Source: Euryarchaeota archaeon UBA88
Lineage (GTDB): Archaea; Thermoplasmatota; Poseidoniia; Poseidoniales; Poseidoniaceae
Assembly: GCA_002499545.1 (NCBI GenBank)
Contig: DAME01000002.1
Location: 1 to 64,000, forward strand
DNA: 64,000 bases
Direction: 5' to 3'
Shown here: piece by piece, positions 1 through 8,854 of the stretch
Layout: the number at the start of each line of letters is the position of its first letter
Numbering within the stretch: the stretch's first letter is position 1
Notes under the pieces: generated by a model
Databases searched by the model: none
Told to the model about the DNA's origin: nothing
The model's input: only the letters and a program-made list of their open reading frames with translations
Position numbers and translations under genes: made by a program

Positions 1-594
1 TCGCTGGAATGTACGACCATTGGTGCGTTTGAGCGCTGCGAAGACGCATTCCCTGATGACCCAACCGAATGGAGCGACTTTGACGATGACAGCATCGGCG
101 ATAACGCCGACCAAGACGACGACGGAGACGGCTTTTCAGACGTTGAAGAAATGTACCAAGGAACGGATTCTTACAGCGCTGCTTCGCAGCCCTTCGCAGG
201 CGTCAATGTACCGGTCGTAGACATCAATTTGCAAGAATGGGACTTGATCACGATCTTTATCGGCGGACCCAGTGCAATCTATCTCGCCTTTGCCTTCTTC
301 TCCCGAAACCGAAGAACTGAAGATTTCGAGGATGAAATTCACATGGCTACATCTGAAGCGGACTTGAGAGATATCAGCAACCGATATGAACGCGCACTTC
401 AGATGCGTTTGATTGGACCACATCAAGGTCTTCGGCTCGAACGTGTGCGTTCGAAGCGTGAGAATATTTTGGAATACGAAATGGTTGAACAGCACAACGT
501 TGCTGCCAATATCCACGCAGATACTGCGGACACTGCCCCTTCAAATGATGAGGGGAGTCCTTCCAAAGAAGAAACGTCCGATGATGAAGATTGA
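1..594 (+). CDS. C-terminal part of a membrane-anchored calcium-repeat protein
   Basis: The frame is open from the first base, so the N-terminus lies outside the window; 197 codons are visible. The first 50 residues are Asp-rich with D-x-D-x-D-G spacing (for example DQDDDGDGFSD), as in thrombospondin type 3 calcium-binding repeats. One hydrophobic segment follows at about residues 80-100, then a basic stop-transfer stretch (SRNRR) and a hydrophilic, acidic tail of about 95 residues. I infer an extracellular repeat region, a single C-terminal membrane anchor and a cytoplasmic tail. Such proteins are common in marine group II archaea. The binding partner and function are not visible. Confidence 0.75.
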   Translation, partial: SLECTTIGAFERCEDAFPDDPTEWSDFDDDSIGDNADQDDDGDGFSDVEEMYQGTDSYSAASQPFAGVNVPVVDINLQEWDLITIFIGGPSAIYLAFAFFSRNRRTEDFEDEIHMATSEADLRDISNRYERALQMRLIGPHQGLRLERVRSKRENILEYEMVEQHNVAANIHADTADTAPSNDEGSPSKEETSDDED

Positions 595-631
595 TGCACA
601 CCCCTATGAGGCATCATCCCGTCGGTGATGC

Positions 632-1633
632 ATGGCACGGGGCGGTCTGGACGGCGAAATCGCTCGCCTCAAGCATCGCGATGTTCGTCAACGTCGGCGA
701 GCAATACGGGTATTATTCGATACGGATATTCCTCGCGCCTTGGAAGGTTTTGTTCCGTTACTGAAGGACAAAGACCCTTGGTTCCGTTCTAAAGCATTGG
801 AAGCGCATCGCAAATGGGCTCCGCAACAGGGTGTCTCTTCGCTCAAAGTTCTCGCCACTCACGCTTGGCTTGATGCTCGAAGGTGCGCTGCAAATCTGTT
901 GGGGGAATTTTCCGAAGACACGACTGAAATTGCGCTTCTTCTTATCGAAGACGAAGATTTAACCTGCAGTAGAAAAGCTGCAGAAGCGCTGCTTCGAGGG
1001 AGCGAAGCAGAGAGGTTTGCTCTTCAGTTCAAAGACAATCCAGACAGCACAATTCGAAGATTAGCCGTACTCAGTAAGGGCGCAACTCTGCAGCACAGAA
1101 AGGACGCACTTGGCGACCTCAACAACAGCGTCTGTGAGGCGGCTCTACAAACAATTGTTGAGCAGGGTGAGTATCTCTCTGAAGCAGCCATGAGCGACGT
1201 TTTGAAGCGCGGTCTCAAAGTAAGTTCGATGATTTCGTCGGCGGTTCACAACGGTTCAAAGGTCCTGGTCGAAATTGCCGAAAAAGTCCAAGGAAGGCAA
1301 TTAAACGAGCTGGTCAAAGAATTACGAATCCAATGCCCAGATTTGGAGAGCAAAGCCATTCAAACGCTGATTTCAAACAAACAGTTCTCTGTATTGGGCC
1401 GCTGGATGCAAGGAAAGAAAGGCGAACAAATCGATGCAATGCGTTGGGATATTATTCGTTCCGACAAGGTCGAAGTGATCGAACGGTCGCGTCTACTGGA
1501 ACGGCTCATTGGTCGATGCGGTGAACGAGAAATTGCTGAACAAAACCGATTATTTCTCGAACAATGCACCAACGATTTACTGCGCGTAACAGCAGAGAAC
1601 CTTTCAACCGCCTCCGCTGAACTCGGTCTATGA
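632..1633 (+). CDS. HEAT-repeat-like protein
   Basis: This 333-residue protein has no signal peptide or membrane segment and is made of amphipathic helix pairs. The N-terminal half carries HEAT/PBS-type spacing, with repeated 'D..P..R..A' patterns such as KDKDPWFRSKALEA and the segment around WLDARRCAANLLGE. The second half is more divergent. A GGTGAT motif (SD-like) precedes the ATG. The stop overlaps the start of the M61 peptidase gene by four bases (ATGA), so the two are probably translated together. HEAT repeats normally serve as protein-binding scaffolds; the partner, possibly the peptidase, cannot be told from sequence. Confidence 0.65.
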   Translation: MARGGLDGEIARLKHRDVRQRRRAIRVLFDTDIPRALEGFVPLLKDKDPWFRSKALEAHRKWAPQQGVSSLKVLATHAWLDARRCAANLLGEFSEDTTEIALLLIEDEDLTCSRKAAEALLRGSEAERFALQFKDNPDSTIRRLAVLSKGATLQHRKDALGDLNNSVCEAALQTIVEQGEYLSEAAMSDVLKRGLKVSSMISSAVHNGSKVLVEIAEKVQGRQLNELVKELRIQCPDLESKAIQTLISNKQFSVLGRWMQGKKGEQIDAMRWDIIRSDKVEVIERSRLLERLIGRCGEREIAEQNRLFLEQCTNDLLRVTAENLSTASAELGL

Positions 1634-3465
1634 GCAGCCCAGTCTCAGGCATCCGCTTTCTCATCGACGCAACCGAAGGTACCTCGCGACGCCTCAAAGT
1701 CGGCATCGTCATCGACGGCCCCTTCACCAAGTCAAGCCTAACGCTGCATTTCCCTCGTTGGGTGCCGGGATCATACTTTTTGCGAGAACCAATCCAGCAC
1801 ATGACAGACTTCTCTGCTGAAGATGAAAGCGGAATGACTCTCAAACACTCACGCAAAGACGTCGATGCAATGAAAATCCAACTCGGTGAATCAACATCTC
1901 AAGTTGTGATACACTATCGGTTATTGGCAACCGACCTTTCGGTCCGTTCGAATCATCTCGATTCGACGCACCTTCACATGATGCCGCCCTTCACTTGGTT
2001 CATGCCAACCGATGGAATCGACGCTCATCGAATGAACAGTGAGCACGGTATTGAGCTGCATGCCCCAAGTGATTGGAGTCCAGCAACACAGTATACTGCG
2101 GAAGGAAGTCATTCAGGAAGAGGGGAACTCTCAGGAAATAAAGGCACCACACATCGATTCACTGCGCCTAACAGAGATGAATTTCTCGACGCTATCATCG
2201 AATGCAATCCGAACCCGATGGAATCATGGGTGGTTGACGGGAGAACGCATCACCTCAAATTATGGGACAGTGGAGGTCACCCCGTTGATGCAGGGATGCT
2301 GGAACGATTCAAGCGCGACATGGACAAAGTTGTCAAAGAACACCACGCTTTGTTTGGCACCCCTCCTTGGGACAATTACATCACCGTCATTCAACTGACT
2401 GAGAAGATGCGCGGCGGATTAGAACACCTGAACTCACAAACCTCGATGTTACCCCGCCAGTGTTTAATGCCCGGTCATGAAGATGCCTACCTCGACTTGG
2501 TAAGTTTATTCAGTCACGAGTATCTGCACCAGTGGAATGTCAAACGCCTCCGTCCACGGAATTTCCTTGACTACGACCTGCAGAGAGAGGTTCATTCAGA
2601 TCTCCTTTGGTGGTTTGAAGGAGGTACTTCGTGGATGGGCGACATGCTGTGCGTTCGTTCAGGTGCGTGGAGCGAAGAAGACTGGCGTAAAGATTTCTTG
2701 AGAAAGATGAAGCGTCACACCGGTCGAAACGGTATGTTAACCGAATCACTGGTTGAATCAAGCCATGACGCTTGGATTCACCTGTATCGAGGCCACGCAT
2801 TTTCAAGAGAAGCACAGATTTCGTACTATCTGGAAGGTGAACTGGCCATTATGCAACTGGATGCCGAACTTCAGCGACGCTCAAAAGGTGAGTCTGGTGT
2901 TTGCGAATTAATGGCTGAGTTGTGTCGAAAGCACGCACTGGAATACGAAAGCGTCGAACGATTGGGCATCACCCACAAGGACATTCGAACATCGCTCACT
3001 TCTATGAAAGGTGGACGCCGCTTAGGGAAGTTACTCGATGATTTAGTTCGAAACAAAGCAGCACCTGATATGGAATCAACCATGGCGTTCTTCGGCCTCC
3101 AATTAGTTCCTGAACATCCGTTCAAAGACGGTGAAGAAACCCATGGATGGCTTGGCGTTAATCTTTCAGGCAACAGCGGAAACGTTTCTGTCACAGCACA
3201 TCAAACTGGCTCACCCATCCGACACTGCGTTATGCCAGGTGACGAAATAATCGCCGTTGATGGACTGCGAACCTCCTCCCTCAAAGGACTCAAGACCGCC
3301 CTGAAAGGAAAGGCCGGAACAAAGGTCGAATTGACCATCTCTCATGAGGGAACCTTGCATCAGTACACGGTAACACCTGAGACAGCTCCACAACATGGCG
3401 TGAAGTTGGATGGGAAAGGAAACGCTCGATGGAGAGCGTACCTCGCAACCCGTCAATCGGAATGA
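1630..3465 (+). CDS. M61-family metallopeptidase with C-terminal PDZ domain
   Basis: The 611-residue protein matches the M61 (glycyl aminopeptidase) family. The zinc motif is HEYLH (H296, E297, H300) within SHEYLHQWNVKRLRPR, and the likely third ligand Glu lies in WWFEGGTSW about 30 residues on. The conserved family motif GGLEHLNS is just upstream of the active site. An N-terminal beta-rich domain spans about residues 1-180. A PDZ domain spans about residues 500-590, with the core PGDEIIAVDG. No signal peptide is seen, so it probably acts in the cytoplasm on peptides. It is coupled to the upstream HEAT-repeat gene by a 4-base overlap and converges on the ParB-fold gene with a 13-base overlap. 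Confidence 0.88.
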   Translation: MSSPVSGIRFLIDATEGTSRRLKVGIVIDGPFTKSSLTLHFPRWVPGSYFLREPIQHMTDFSAEDESGMTLKHSRKDVDAMKIQLGESTSQVVIHYRLLATDLSVRSNHLDSTHLHMMPPFTWFMPTDGIDAHRMNSEHGIELHAPSDWSPATQYTAEGSHSGRGELSGNKGTTHRFTAPNRDEFLDAIIECNPNPMESWVVDGRTHHLKLWDSGGHPVDAGMLERFKRDMDKVVKEHHALFGTPPWDNYITVIQLTEKMRGGLEHLNSQTSMLPRQCLMPGHEDAYLDLVSLFSHEYLHQWNVKRLRPRNFLDYDLQREVHSDLLWWFEGGTSWMGDMLCVRSGAWSEEDWRKDFLRKMKRHTGRNGMLTESLVESSHDAWIHLYRGHAFSREAQISYYLEGELAIMQLDAELQRRSKGESGVCELMAELCRKHALEYESVERLGITHKDIRTSLTSMKGGRRLGKLLDDLVRNKAAPDMESTMAFFGLQLVPEHPFKDGEETHGWLGVNLSGNSGNVSVTAHQTGSPIRHCVMPGDEIIAVDGLRTSSLKGLKTALKGKAGTKVELTISHEGTLHQYTVTPETAPQHGVKLDGKGNARWRAYLATRQSE

Positions 3466-3884
3466 GGCTCGCCTTGCGATGCGAGAACTTCCAGCGCTAC
3501 GTGAATCGGTGGCAAGTGGTCCGCAATCGTATGTCGACTGGTCTTCGGAGGGAATACTTCGCCTGAAAGGCTCATGTCGATTACCTGCTGCTTCGAGATG
3601 GAGTCGATTTCTGCTGCAGGCCAAACATCGACTTCTATTCGTGAATCGGTGAGATAGTCAACGCAAATTGCAGGAACTCTGGCGAGGTTGAGTTCGCCTG
3701 CAATCGAGTACCTGTGGTGGCCATCAAGAATTGCCCCGGTGGCTTTGTCAACAATGAGTGGCTTCGTGAAGCCTCCCCAGCGCTGGGTCATCTCCAGTAG
3801 CTTGTCTCGGTTTCGTGGTTTAATCTCCTCGTGAGGTTTCAACCATTCATAGGGCACCAATACAACATCCGTTTCATCCCACAT
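3453..3884 (-). CDS. Stand-alone ParB/SerK-fold protein
   Basis: I place the start at the ATG at 3884 (143 residues), because a longer form from 4034 would overlap the divergent CCA gene and adds residues unlike the family. The core is a ParB N-terminal (ParB/Srx-fold) domain: VLVPYEWLKPHEEIKPRNRD, then KPLIVDKATGAILDGHHRY with the signature DGHHR. No HTH DNA-binding domain follows, so it is not a partition ParB. In archaea this short architecture includes the ADP-dependent free-serine kinase SerK. A small-molecule kinase role is therefore possible, but that is inference; an ATPase or CTPase regulator is the alternative. Confidence 0.7.
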   Translation of the reverse strand: MWDETDVVLVPYEWLKPHEEIKPRNRDKLLEMTQRWGGFTKPLIVDKATGAILDGHHRYSIAGELNLARVPAICVDYLTDSRIEVDVWPAAEIDSISKQQVIDMSLSGEVFPPKTSRHTIADHLPPIHVALEVLASQGEPHSD

Positions 3885-3960
3885 TGAGCCAATCCACTCT
3901 GCCTTCGGCGATAATGCTTTGTTCGCCCAACCGTCCCACTGAATCAAAGGAGGAGCGGAG

Positions 3961-5328
3961 ATGACTGAGCGTGAGTGGCCAAGTCCTGGAATTGAAGCGG
4001 ATGTTCCTGCCATTGAATGCCCGAATGCGGTCATCTCTTGGTTGGAGCGTCTTGGCCATGATGTGCATCACATTGTTCAGACAGTTGCACACCACGGCGG
4101 AGGGATTTGGATTGTTGGTGGAGCTGTTCGAGATGCATGCCTCGGCCTGGAAGTTCACGACATCGACTTTGCTGTATCATTGACACCTGAGCGAATGTTG
4201 GAATTGTTTCCAGACGCCATACCTACAGGCATTGACTATGGGACGGTGAGTCTGCGAGGCGACGGTGTGCTGTACGAGGCCACGACGTTGCGAACAGAAC
4301 GCAATTACGGTGACGGGCGGCGTCCGGAAGAAGTCAACTGGGGTGTTTCCCTTGCAGAGGATTTGGAGCGACGTGATTTCACAATCAATGCCATGGCGAT
4401 CGACCTGTCTCGAAAAGTGATGCACGACCCTCATCACGGCCTTGTCGACATGGAGCGAGGGATGATTCGCGCTGTGGGACAAGCCTACAGAAGAATTGGT
4501 GAAGACGGTTTGCGAATTTTACGAGCCTATCGATTCCTCGACCGAGGTGAGGCAGGGGTTTGGAAGTTCGACTTGGAACTGGAAGAAGCGCTTCGACAAA
4601 ACCAAACCATGCTGAATGCGGTCACAAGCGAGCGCGTTTGGATGGAGTGGCACAAGATTTTGCAGGGAAGTAACGCAGCGGATGTGATTCAGCGAATGGC
4701 ACATGACCATGTTCTGGACCGGTTTTTACCAGGTAAATGGGCTGGACAACATCGCCTCTTGGCCTCTTTACACCATCCATTCATTCGAGACTTTGACGGT
4801 TTAACCAGACTTGCCATACTCCTCTGTGAATGTTTTTCTATAGAGGTTGATGAGGCTTTACGTAATCTAAAAATTTCGACAAAGCAACGCACGTATATTA
4901 TGGACTTGCATGCACGATTTGGCACCCTGCCTGAGCCATCGAAACCTGCGTTAAGGGTGTTTCGCGCAGTCCTAAGAGAATTCTCAGTACTCCATCTCCA
5001 AATGGAAATAATCATTCGAACACACGACCTCAGCCCTTCGATGGGCGTCGAAAATAAATCCGCTGATGATGTCTATCACTTGCTCGAATTGCTTGAAGCA
5101 CTACCAGAATTAACAGCCGGTACGTCGCCTTTGGTGAATGGTCATTGGCTCATGCAGCGAACAGCGTTGAGCAAAGGACAGACTCTTGGCCGGCTGAAAG
5201 AGTGGTTGCATCGATTGCAAATCGAACGAGACCTTGCTTCAATCGACGAAGTAGAATCCGTGCTTTGTACACTTCTTTGGGACCAGGAAAACCATCTCGA
5301 ATGGCCGAAGGTTCAATTTCCAGACTGA
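3961..5328 (+). CDS. cca: CCA-adding enzyme, class II (bacterial/eukaryotic type)
   Basis: The 455-residue protein adds or repairs the 3' CCA of tRNA. Class II nucleotidyltransferase motifs are in order: IVGGAVRD with DID (D67, D69) for the two metals; RRDFTINAMA (R137-D139); GLVDMERG; EDGLRILRAYRF (E181-R190); and ERVWMEW. These belong to the bacterial/eukaryotic class, not the class I enzyme typical of archaea. The C-terminal third is helical and divergent, and no HD phosphohydrolase domain is seen. An AAAGGAGGAG Shine-Dalgarno motif just upstream fixes the ATG. A poly(A) polymerase of the same family is the alternative. Confidence 0.85.
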   Translation: MTEREWPSPGIEADVPAIECPNAVISWLERLGHDVHHIVQTVAHHGGGIWIVGGAVRDACLGLEVHDIDFAVSLTPERMLELFPDAIPTGIDYGTVSLRGDGVLYEATTLRTERNYGDGRRPEEVNWGVSLAEDLERRDFTINAMAIDLSRKVMHDPHHGLVDMERGMIRAVGQAYRRIGEDGLRILRAYRFLDRGEAGVWKFDLELEEALRQNQTMLNAVTSERVWMEWHKILQGSNAADVIQRMAHDHVLDRFLPGKWAGQHRLLASLHHPFIRDFDGLTRLAILLCECFSIEVDEALRNLKISTKQRTYIMDLHARFGTLPEPSKPALRVFRAVLREFSVLHLQMEIIIRTHDLSPSMGVENKSADDVYHLLELLEALPELTAGTSPLVNGHWLMQRTALSKGQTLGRLKEWLHRLQIERDLASIDEVESVLCTLLWDQENHLEWPKVQFPD

Positions 5329-5374
5329 TACCAACCTGCATCAAGTTGATGAGTGAGAATCCGTAGGAGATGGC

Positions 5375-6490
5375 ATGCTCGGTGAGAAAGCGCGCGCAAT
5401 GGTCGCTGGTCAGATTGAGAAAAAACTCTTAGAAAAAGGCATGAATTTGAACAACCTCACTGATGAAGAACTCTCAGCCGTGGCGGTCAATTTTGTAGGA
5501 GACGCACCTCCCAATCACGTTCCTCGAGAAACAGTTATTCAGATCCTCTCGGAGCAAGACTCGGTGCTCATTTGGGCTAACTCTGTCAAGGAAAACGCAG
5601 CAAAGGCTGCCCTTGAATCCGTACGAACAACCGTAGACTCAGCCCAAAATAAGGTTGCAGCCGTTACCGAAGACAATCCAATGGCTGCGATGATGATGGA
5701 ACGGTTTAGCACTTGGCTCAAAGAGTCGGGATACACTGCTGCGCAACTCACTCAAATGCTGGATACTAACAAAGACGGCATCATTTCACGAACTGAGATC
5801 ACCTCGATGATTGAACAAATGGCTGGCTCCCAGCCACCTCAATGGGTTGTCGACTACCTCGTTGAAGCCATTGACCTTAACGGCGACGGAGTGCTGTTGG
5901 TTTCGGAATTTGGTGCATTCCTCGCATCAATCGGATTTGAAACCGTCCAACTAACCCCTCCAGAACCGGAGGCTGTAGAAGATACAACGCCTCAACCCGA
6001 AGAGACGCACACACATCACATCGAAGTCACGCCAATCCCTGAGCCCGTCGTAGCACCGGAACCAACACCGGTCGCAGAACCAGTTTCCTCACCCGTAGTG
6101 ACTCCGGTTCTTCCAACTGAAGTTGAGGAAGACGGTATGCCAAGCATTGACTCCGACAATGAAAGGATGATTGAGATGTTACAGGCCTCTCGCTTAAATT
6201 CCGAAGCTGCTGCTATCATCGCTCGATGCACGAATAACCCGACATCAATGATGGTTGAGCGTGTAGAGCGCACCCTGATGGTGAACGATGAATTCCGTGG
6301 AGGGCATTCACTTATCGGAGAACTCGATGATGGACCTTTCACTGTAGCTATCATGTTCCCTGAATCCGATAATGAGTTGATTCATTCCATCAAAAAAGGC
6401 GACCGTGTAGAGTGCAGCGCAATTATTTCAGATTGGTCAAGTGGTCTTCGTCGCGCAACACTTCAAGGAAGCAATGCACGAGTTGTTTGA
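5375..6490 (+). CDS. Cytoplasmic EF-hand protein of unknown function
   Basis: The 371-residue protein has no signal peptide or membrane helix. A helical N-terminus (residues 1-125) is followed by two canonical EF-hand loops: DTNKDGIISRTE (D130-E141) and DLNGDGVLLVSE (D167-E178). Next comes a Pro/Glu/Thr-rich linker (about 195-245). The C-terminal domain of about 110 residues looks beta-rich, ends in DRVECSAIISDWSSGLRRAT, and may be an OB-like fold (a weak guess). The start is preceded by TAGGAGATGG. It probably binds calcium through the paired EF-hands; target and pathway are not visible. Confidence 0.75.
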   Translation: MLGEKARAMVAGQIEKKLLEKGMNLNNLTDEELSAVAVNFVGDAPPNHVPRETVIQILSEQDSVLIWANSVKENAAKAALESVRTTVDSAQNKVAAVTEDNPMAAMMMERFSTWLKESGYTAAQLTQMLDTNKDGIISRTEITSMIEQMAGSQPPQWVVDYLVEAIDLNGDGVLLVSEFGAFLASIGFETVQLTPPEPEAVEDTTPQPEETHTHHIEVTPIPEPVVAPEPTPVAEPVSSPVVTPVLPTEVEEDGMPSIDSDNERMIEMLQASRLNSEAAAIIARCTNNPTSMMVERVERTLMVNDEFRGGHSLIGELDDGPFTVAIMFPESDNELIHSIKKGDRVECSAIISDWSSGLRRATLQGSNARVV

Positions 6491-7660
6491 TCACTTCAAA
6501 GCACGAGCAATGACGATGCGTTGGACTTCTTGAGTCCCTTCATAGATTTGAGTAATCTTCGCATCTCGGAAGAATCGTTCAACGGGGAATTCTTTGGTGT
6601 ATCCATACCCACCGAGAACTTGGATGGCTCGTTCTGAAACCCACATAGCCGTATCTCCGGCATACAGTTTCGCCATACTGGCTTCTTTAGAATGCCGTGG
6701 ACCACCATGCTCGTAGTGTTGTTGCTTCACCCAAGAAGCGCGGTACACGAGTTGACGTGCGGCTTCGATTCGAGTTGCCATGTCGGCGAGATACGCCATT
6801 ATCATTTGATGGAATGCAATCGGTTTGCCGAATGCTTCACGCTCGTGAGCGTATTGAAGCGCTGCTTCAAACGCACCCTGGGCAATGCCCAATGCCTGGG
6901 CGGCAATACCGATACGACTGTTGTCCAACGCATTCATAGCGATTGGGAAACCCTTGCCGAATCCCTTCAACACATTCTCGACCGGTACTTTGCAATTCTC
7001 CAAAATCAGCGTGCAGGTGTCGGAAGAACGGATACCGAGTTTGTCCTCTTTCTTCCCAACAGAGAATCCTTCAAAATCCGATTCAACGATGAAAGCGGTT
7101 GAACCTCCGTGCTTCTTGACGCCGTAATCTGGGTGGTCAACGTCCTTTGCAAACAGAACCAAGACCTTCGCTTGTACTCCGTTTGTGACCCACATTTTCT
7201 CTCCGTTGAGAATGTAGTGTGTTCCATCGCTGGAGATTTTAGCCTTGCACGTCATTGCGGCAGCATCGGTACCTGCGCCCGCTTCTGATAGCGAATATGC
7301 ACCGACATCACCAGCAGCCAAGCGAGTGAGATAGCGCTCCTTCTGGTCTTGGTTTCCGTGCAGAGCGATGGTTTTGGCACACAGTCCAACGTGAACGCAG
7401 TACATAACCGCAAACGAAGGGTCGACTCGCGCCAGTTCTTCGACGATAATGGATTCTGAGATGTCGTCGACCGGTGAACCACCAAATTCTTCGGGAATTG
7501 TCACGCCTTGAAGCCCGAGTTCGAGGAATTGTTGCCATTCTTCCGACGGCGGTTGTTGATTTTGGTCGCGATGCCCAACCGTCTCTGCTAATACAGTCTC
7601 TGCGAAATCTCGAACGAGTTCGCGAATCATTTGCTGTTCCTCGGTTTCGGCGTAATCCAT
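6491..7660 (-). CDS. Acyl-CoA dehydrogenase
   Basis: This 389-residue FAD enzyme catalyses alpha,beta-dehydrogenation of an acyl-CoA. The start is set at the ATG at 7660 (MDYAETEEQQMIRELVRDFA), the usual family N-terminus; the 11 extra upstream codons look spurious. Family signatures are AYSLSEAGAGTDAAAM, the flavin-binding segment YILNGEKMWVTNG, and the C-terminal QIYEGTQEVQR, whose Glu in YEGT is the catalytic base of short-chain acyl-CoA and glutaryl-CoA type enzymes. The length is normal. The neighbours give no further substrate clue; fatty acid or branched-chain amino acid breakdown is likely. It needs an electron-transfer flavoprotein encoded elsewhere. Confidence 0.93.
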   Translation of the reverse strand: MDYAETEEQQMIRELVRDFAETVLAETVGHRDQNQQPPSEEWQQFLELGLQGVTIPEEFGGSPVDDISESIIVEELARVDPSFAVMYCVHVGLCAKTIALHGNQDQKERYLTRLAAGDVGAYSLSEAGAGTDAAAMTCKAKISSDGTHYILNGEKMWVTNGVQAKVLVLFAKDVDHPDYGVKKHGGSTAFIVESDFEGFSVGKKEDKLGIRSSDTCTLILENCKVPVENVLKGFGKGFPIAMNALDNSRIGIAAQALGIAQGAFEAALQYAHEREAFGKPIAFHQMIMAYLADMATRIEAARQLVYRASWVKQQHYEHGGPRHSKEASMAKLYAGDTAMWVSERAIQVLGGYGYTKEFPVERFFRDAKITQIYEGTQEVQRIVIARALK

Positions 7661-7781
7661 AGGCGACCAATCTACTCTAAAACGCCGTCTCACTTAACCC
7701 GTTTGTCGTAAATGCTTGAAAGCAATATATGCCTCAAATTCAAATACAATGGTGTTTGGGGCGGTTTAGGGAAGAAACACC

Positions 7782-8183
7782 ATGGACGAAGAAGTGGTAG
7801 AATTCAGCGTAGCGCACAACCGCAAATATTCCAGAGATCACCTCTGGTATCAAGAAAAAGATGAACGGCTCATGATAGGGGTCAGCGAATACCTCGCCGT
7901 AGAAATCGGTGAAGTGTTGCGCGTTATCCTACCGCAAGCCGAATATGAAATCGATGAAGGAAGAGATATGTTCTCGATTTGGACAGCAGAAGAGAAGGTC
8001 GCTTTCCCGTCCCAATACTCCGGCATGATTGCCGAAGTTAACGGTGAAGTCGAAATCAACCCTGATTTGGTCAATGATTCTGCGTATGACCATGGATGGA
8101 TTATCATCATTGAACCTCACGAACTGGACCTTGAAGACCTGCTGGACCCCGACGAATACGTCGAATTCCTCGCCGAACTTTGA
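7782..8183 (+). CDS. GcvH-like protein with altered lipoylation site
   Basis: The 133-residue protein follows the glycine cleavage H-protein pattern: N-terminal HLWYQEKDERLMIGVSEYLA, then GEVLRVILP, and a C-terminal INPDLVNDSAYDHGWI that matches the canonical 'SPELVNS.PY..GW'. The lipoylated lysine motif (usually ESVKA followed by 10 residues to SG) is instead TAEEKVAFPSQYSG. In an ungapped alignment the lysine position is Glu, with a Lys two residues later. It may still be lipoylated through a local shift, or may be a GcvH-like paralogue with another role. No gcvT or gcvP lies nearby. It is divergent from the acyl-CoA dehydrogenase, and an AT-rich TATA-like stretch lies near 7728-7739. Confidence 0.8.
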   Translation: MDEEVVEFSVAHNRKYSRDHLWYQEKDERLMIGVSEYLAVEIGEVLRVILPQAEYEIDEGRDMFSIWTAEEKVAFPSQYSGMIAEVNGEVEINPDLVNDSAYDHGWIIIIEPHELDLEDLLDPDEYVEFLAEL

Positions 8184-8219
8184 GTAAAAGTGATACTCCT
8201 TCGGGAGAAGCCACCTGCC

Positions 8220-8798
8220 ATGACAGACGCTATGGGCAGGTTGCGAGCAAGCCTCCAAAACGCTCCAGTGATTTGGAAAGGCGATTATCCTTACTTCATT
8301 CATCCCATAACAGATGGCGTACCGCGTCTCGACCCGGCAGTGCTTGAAGCAGTCACTGACTTGTGCCAATCTACCATTGACTGGAACAGCATCGACCTTC
8401 TGTTAGGAATCGAAGCGATGGGATTGCCCCTCACTGCACCACTCAGCGTTCGCACCGGTGTTCCGCTGGTCGTTGCTCGTAAGCGCTCGTACGGACTTGA
8501 AGGTGAAGTGACAATCGACCAAGCTACCGGCTACTCGAAAGGTGAGATGTTCTTGAACGATATCAAACCAGGTGAACGAGTCGCCATCATCGATGACGTC
8601 CTTTCAACCGGTGGAACCATGAAAGCGGTGATTGAAGGAGTTCATCGTGCCGGAGCAACCGTCGCCCACGTCATCACCGTTGTTGAGAAAGGACCCGGTT
8701 TGGGTGTTTTGCAAAGGCAATACCCCACGATTAAAATCGACTCACTGGTGCGATTAGAGATGGACGGCGGCTCGGTTGTTTTACTCGATGAAAACTGA
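8220..8798 (+). CDS. hpt: Archaeal hypoxanthine phosphoribosyltransferase
   Basis: The 192-residue enzyme joins hypoxanthine (or guanine) to PRPP in purine salvage. The PRPP-binding loop is VAIIDDVLSTGGTM. The archaeal family pattern is clear: PVIWKGDYPYFIHPITDGVP, then LGIEAMGLPL, VARKRSYGL and TGYSKGEMF. The ATG at 8220 suits the family N-terminus better than the GTG at 8190; 8232 is a third option. It follows the GcvH-like gene by 36 bases. It could be annotated as adenine phosphoribosyltransferase, but the FIHPITDGVP segment is typical of archaeal Hpt. Confidence 0.88.
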   Translation: MTDAMGRLRASLQNAPVIWKGDYPYFIHPITDGVPRLDPAVLEAVTDLCQSTIDWNSIDLLLGIEAMGLPLTAPLSVRTGVPLVVARKRSYGLEGEVTIDQATGYSKGEMFLNDIKPGERVAIIDDVLSTGGTMKAVIEGVHRAGATVAHVITVVEKGPGLGVLQRQYPTIKIDSLVRLEMDGGSVVLLDEN

Positions 8799-8854
8799 TT
8801 CTTTCAAAGGGTGGATTGATGAGGGGGGGGCGCTCCGGTTGAACAGGGTGCACC

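Noticed and set aside
3885..4034. N-terminal extension of the ParB-fold protein from 4034
   Set aside because: It would overlap the divergent cca gene by 74 bases and adds residues not seen in the family; the ATG at 3884 suits better.
8823..8830. Run of eight G as a frameshift or sequencing error
   Set aside because: It lies between genes, and both neighbouring frames are intact.
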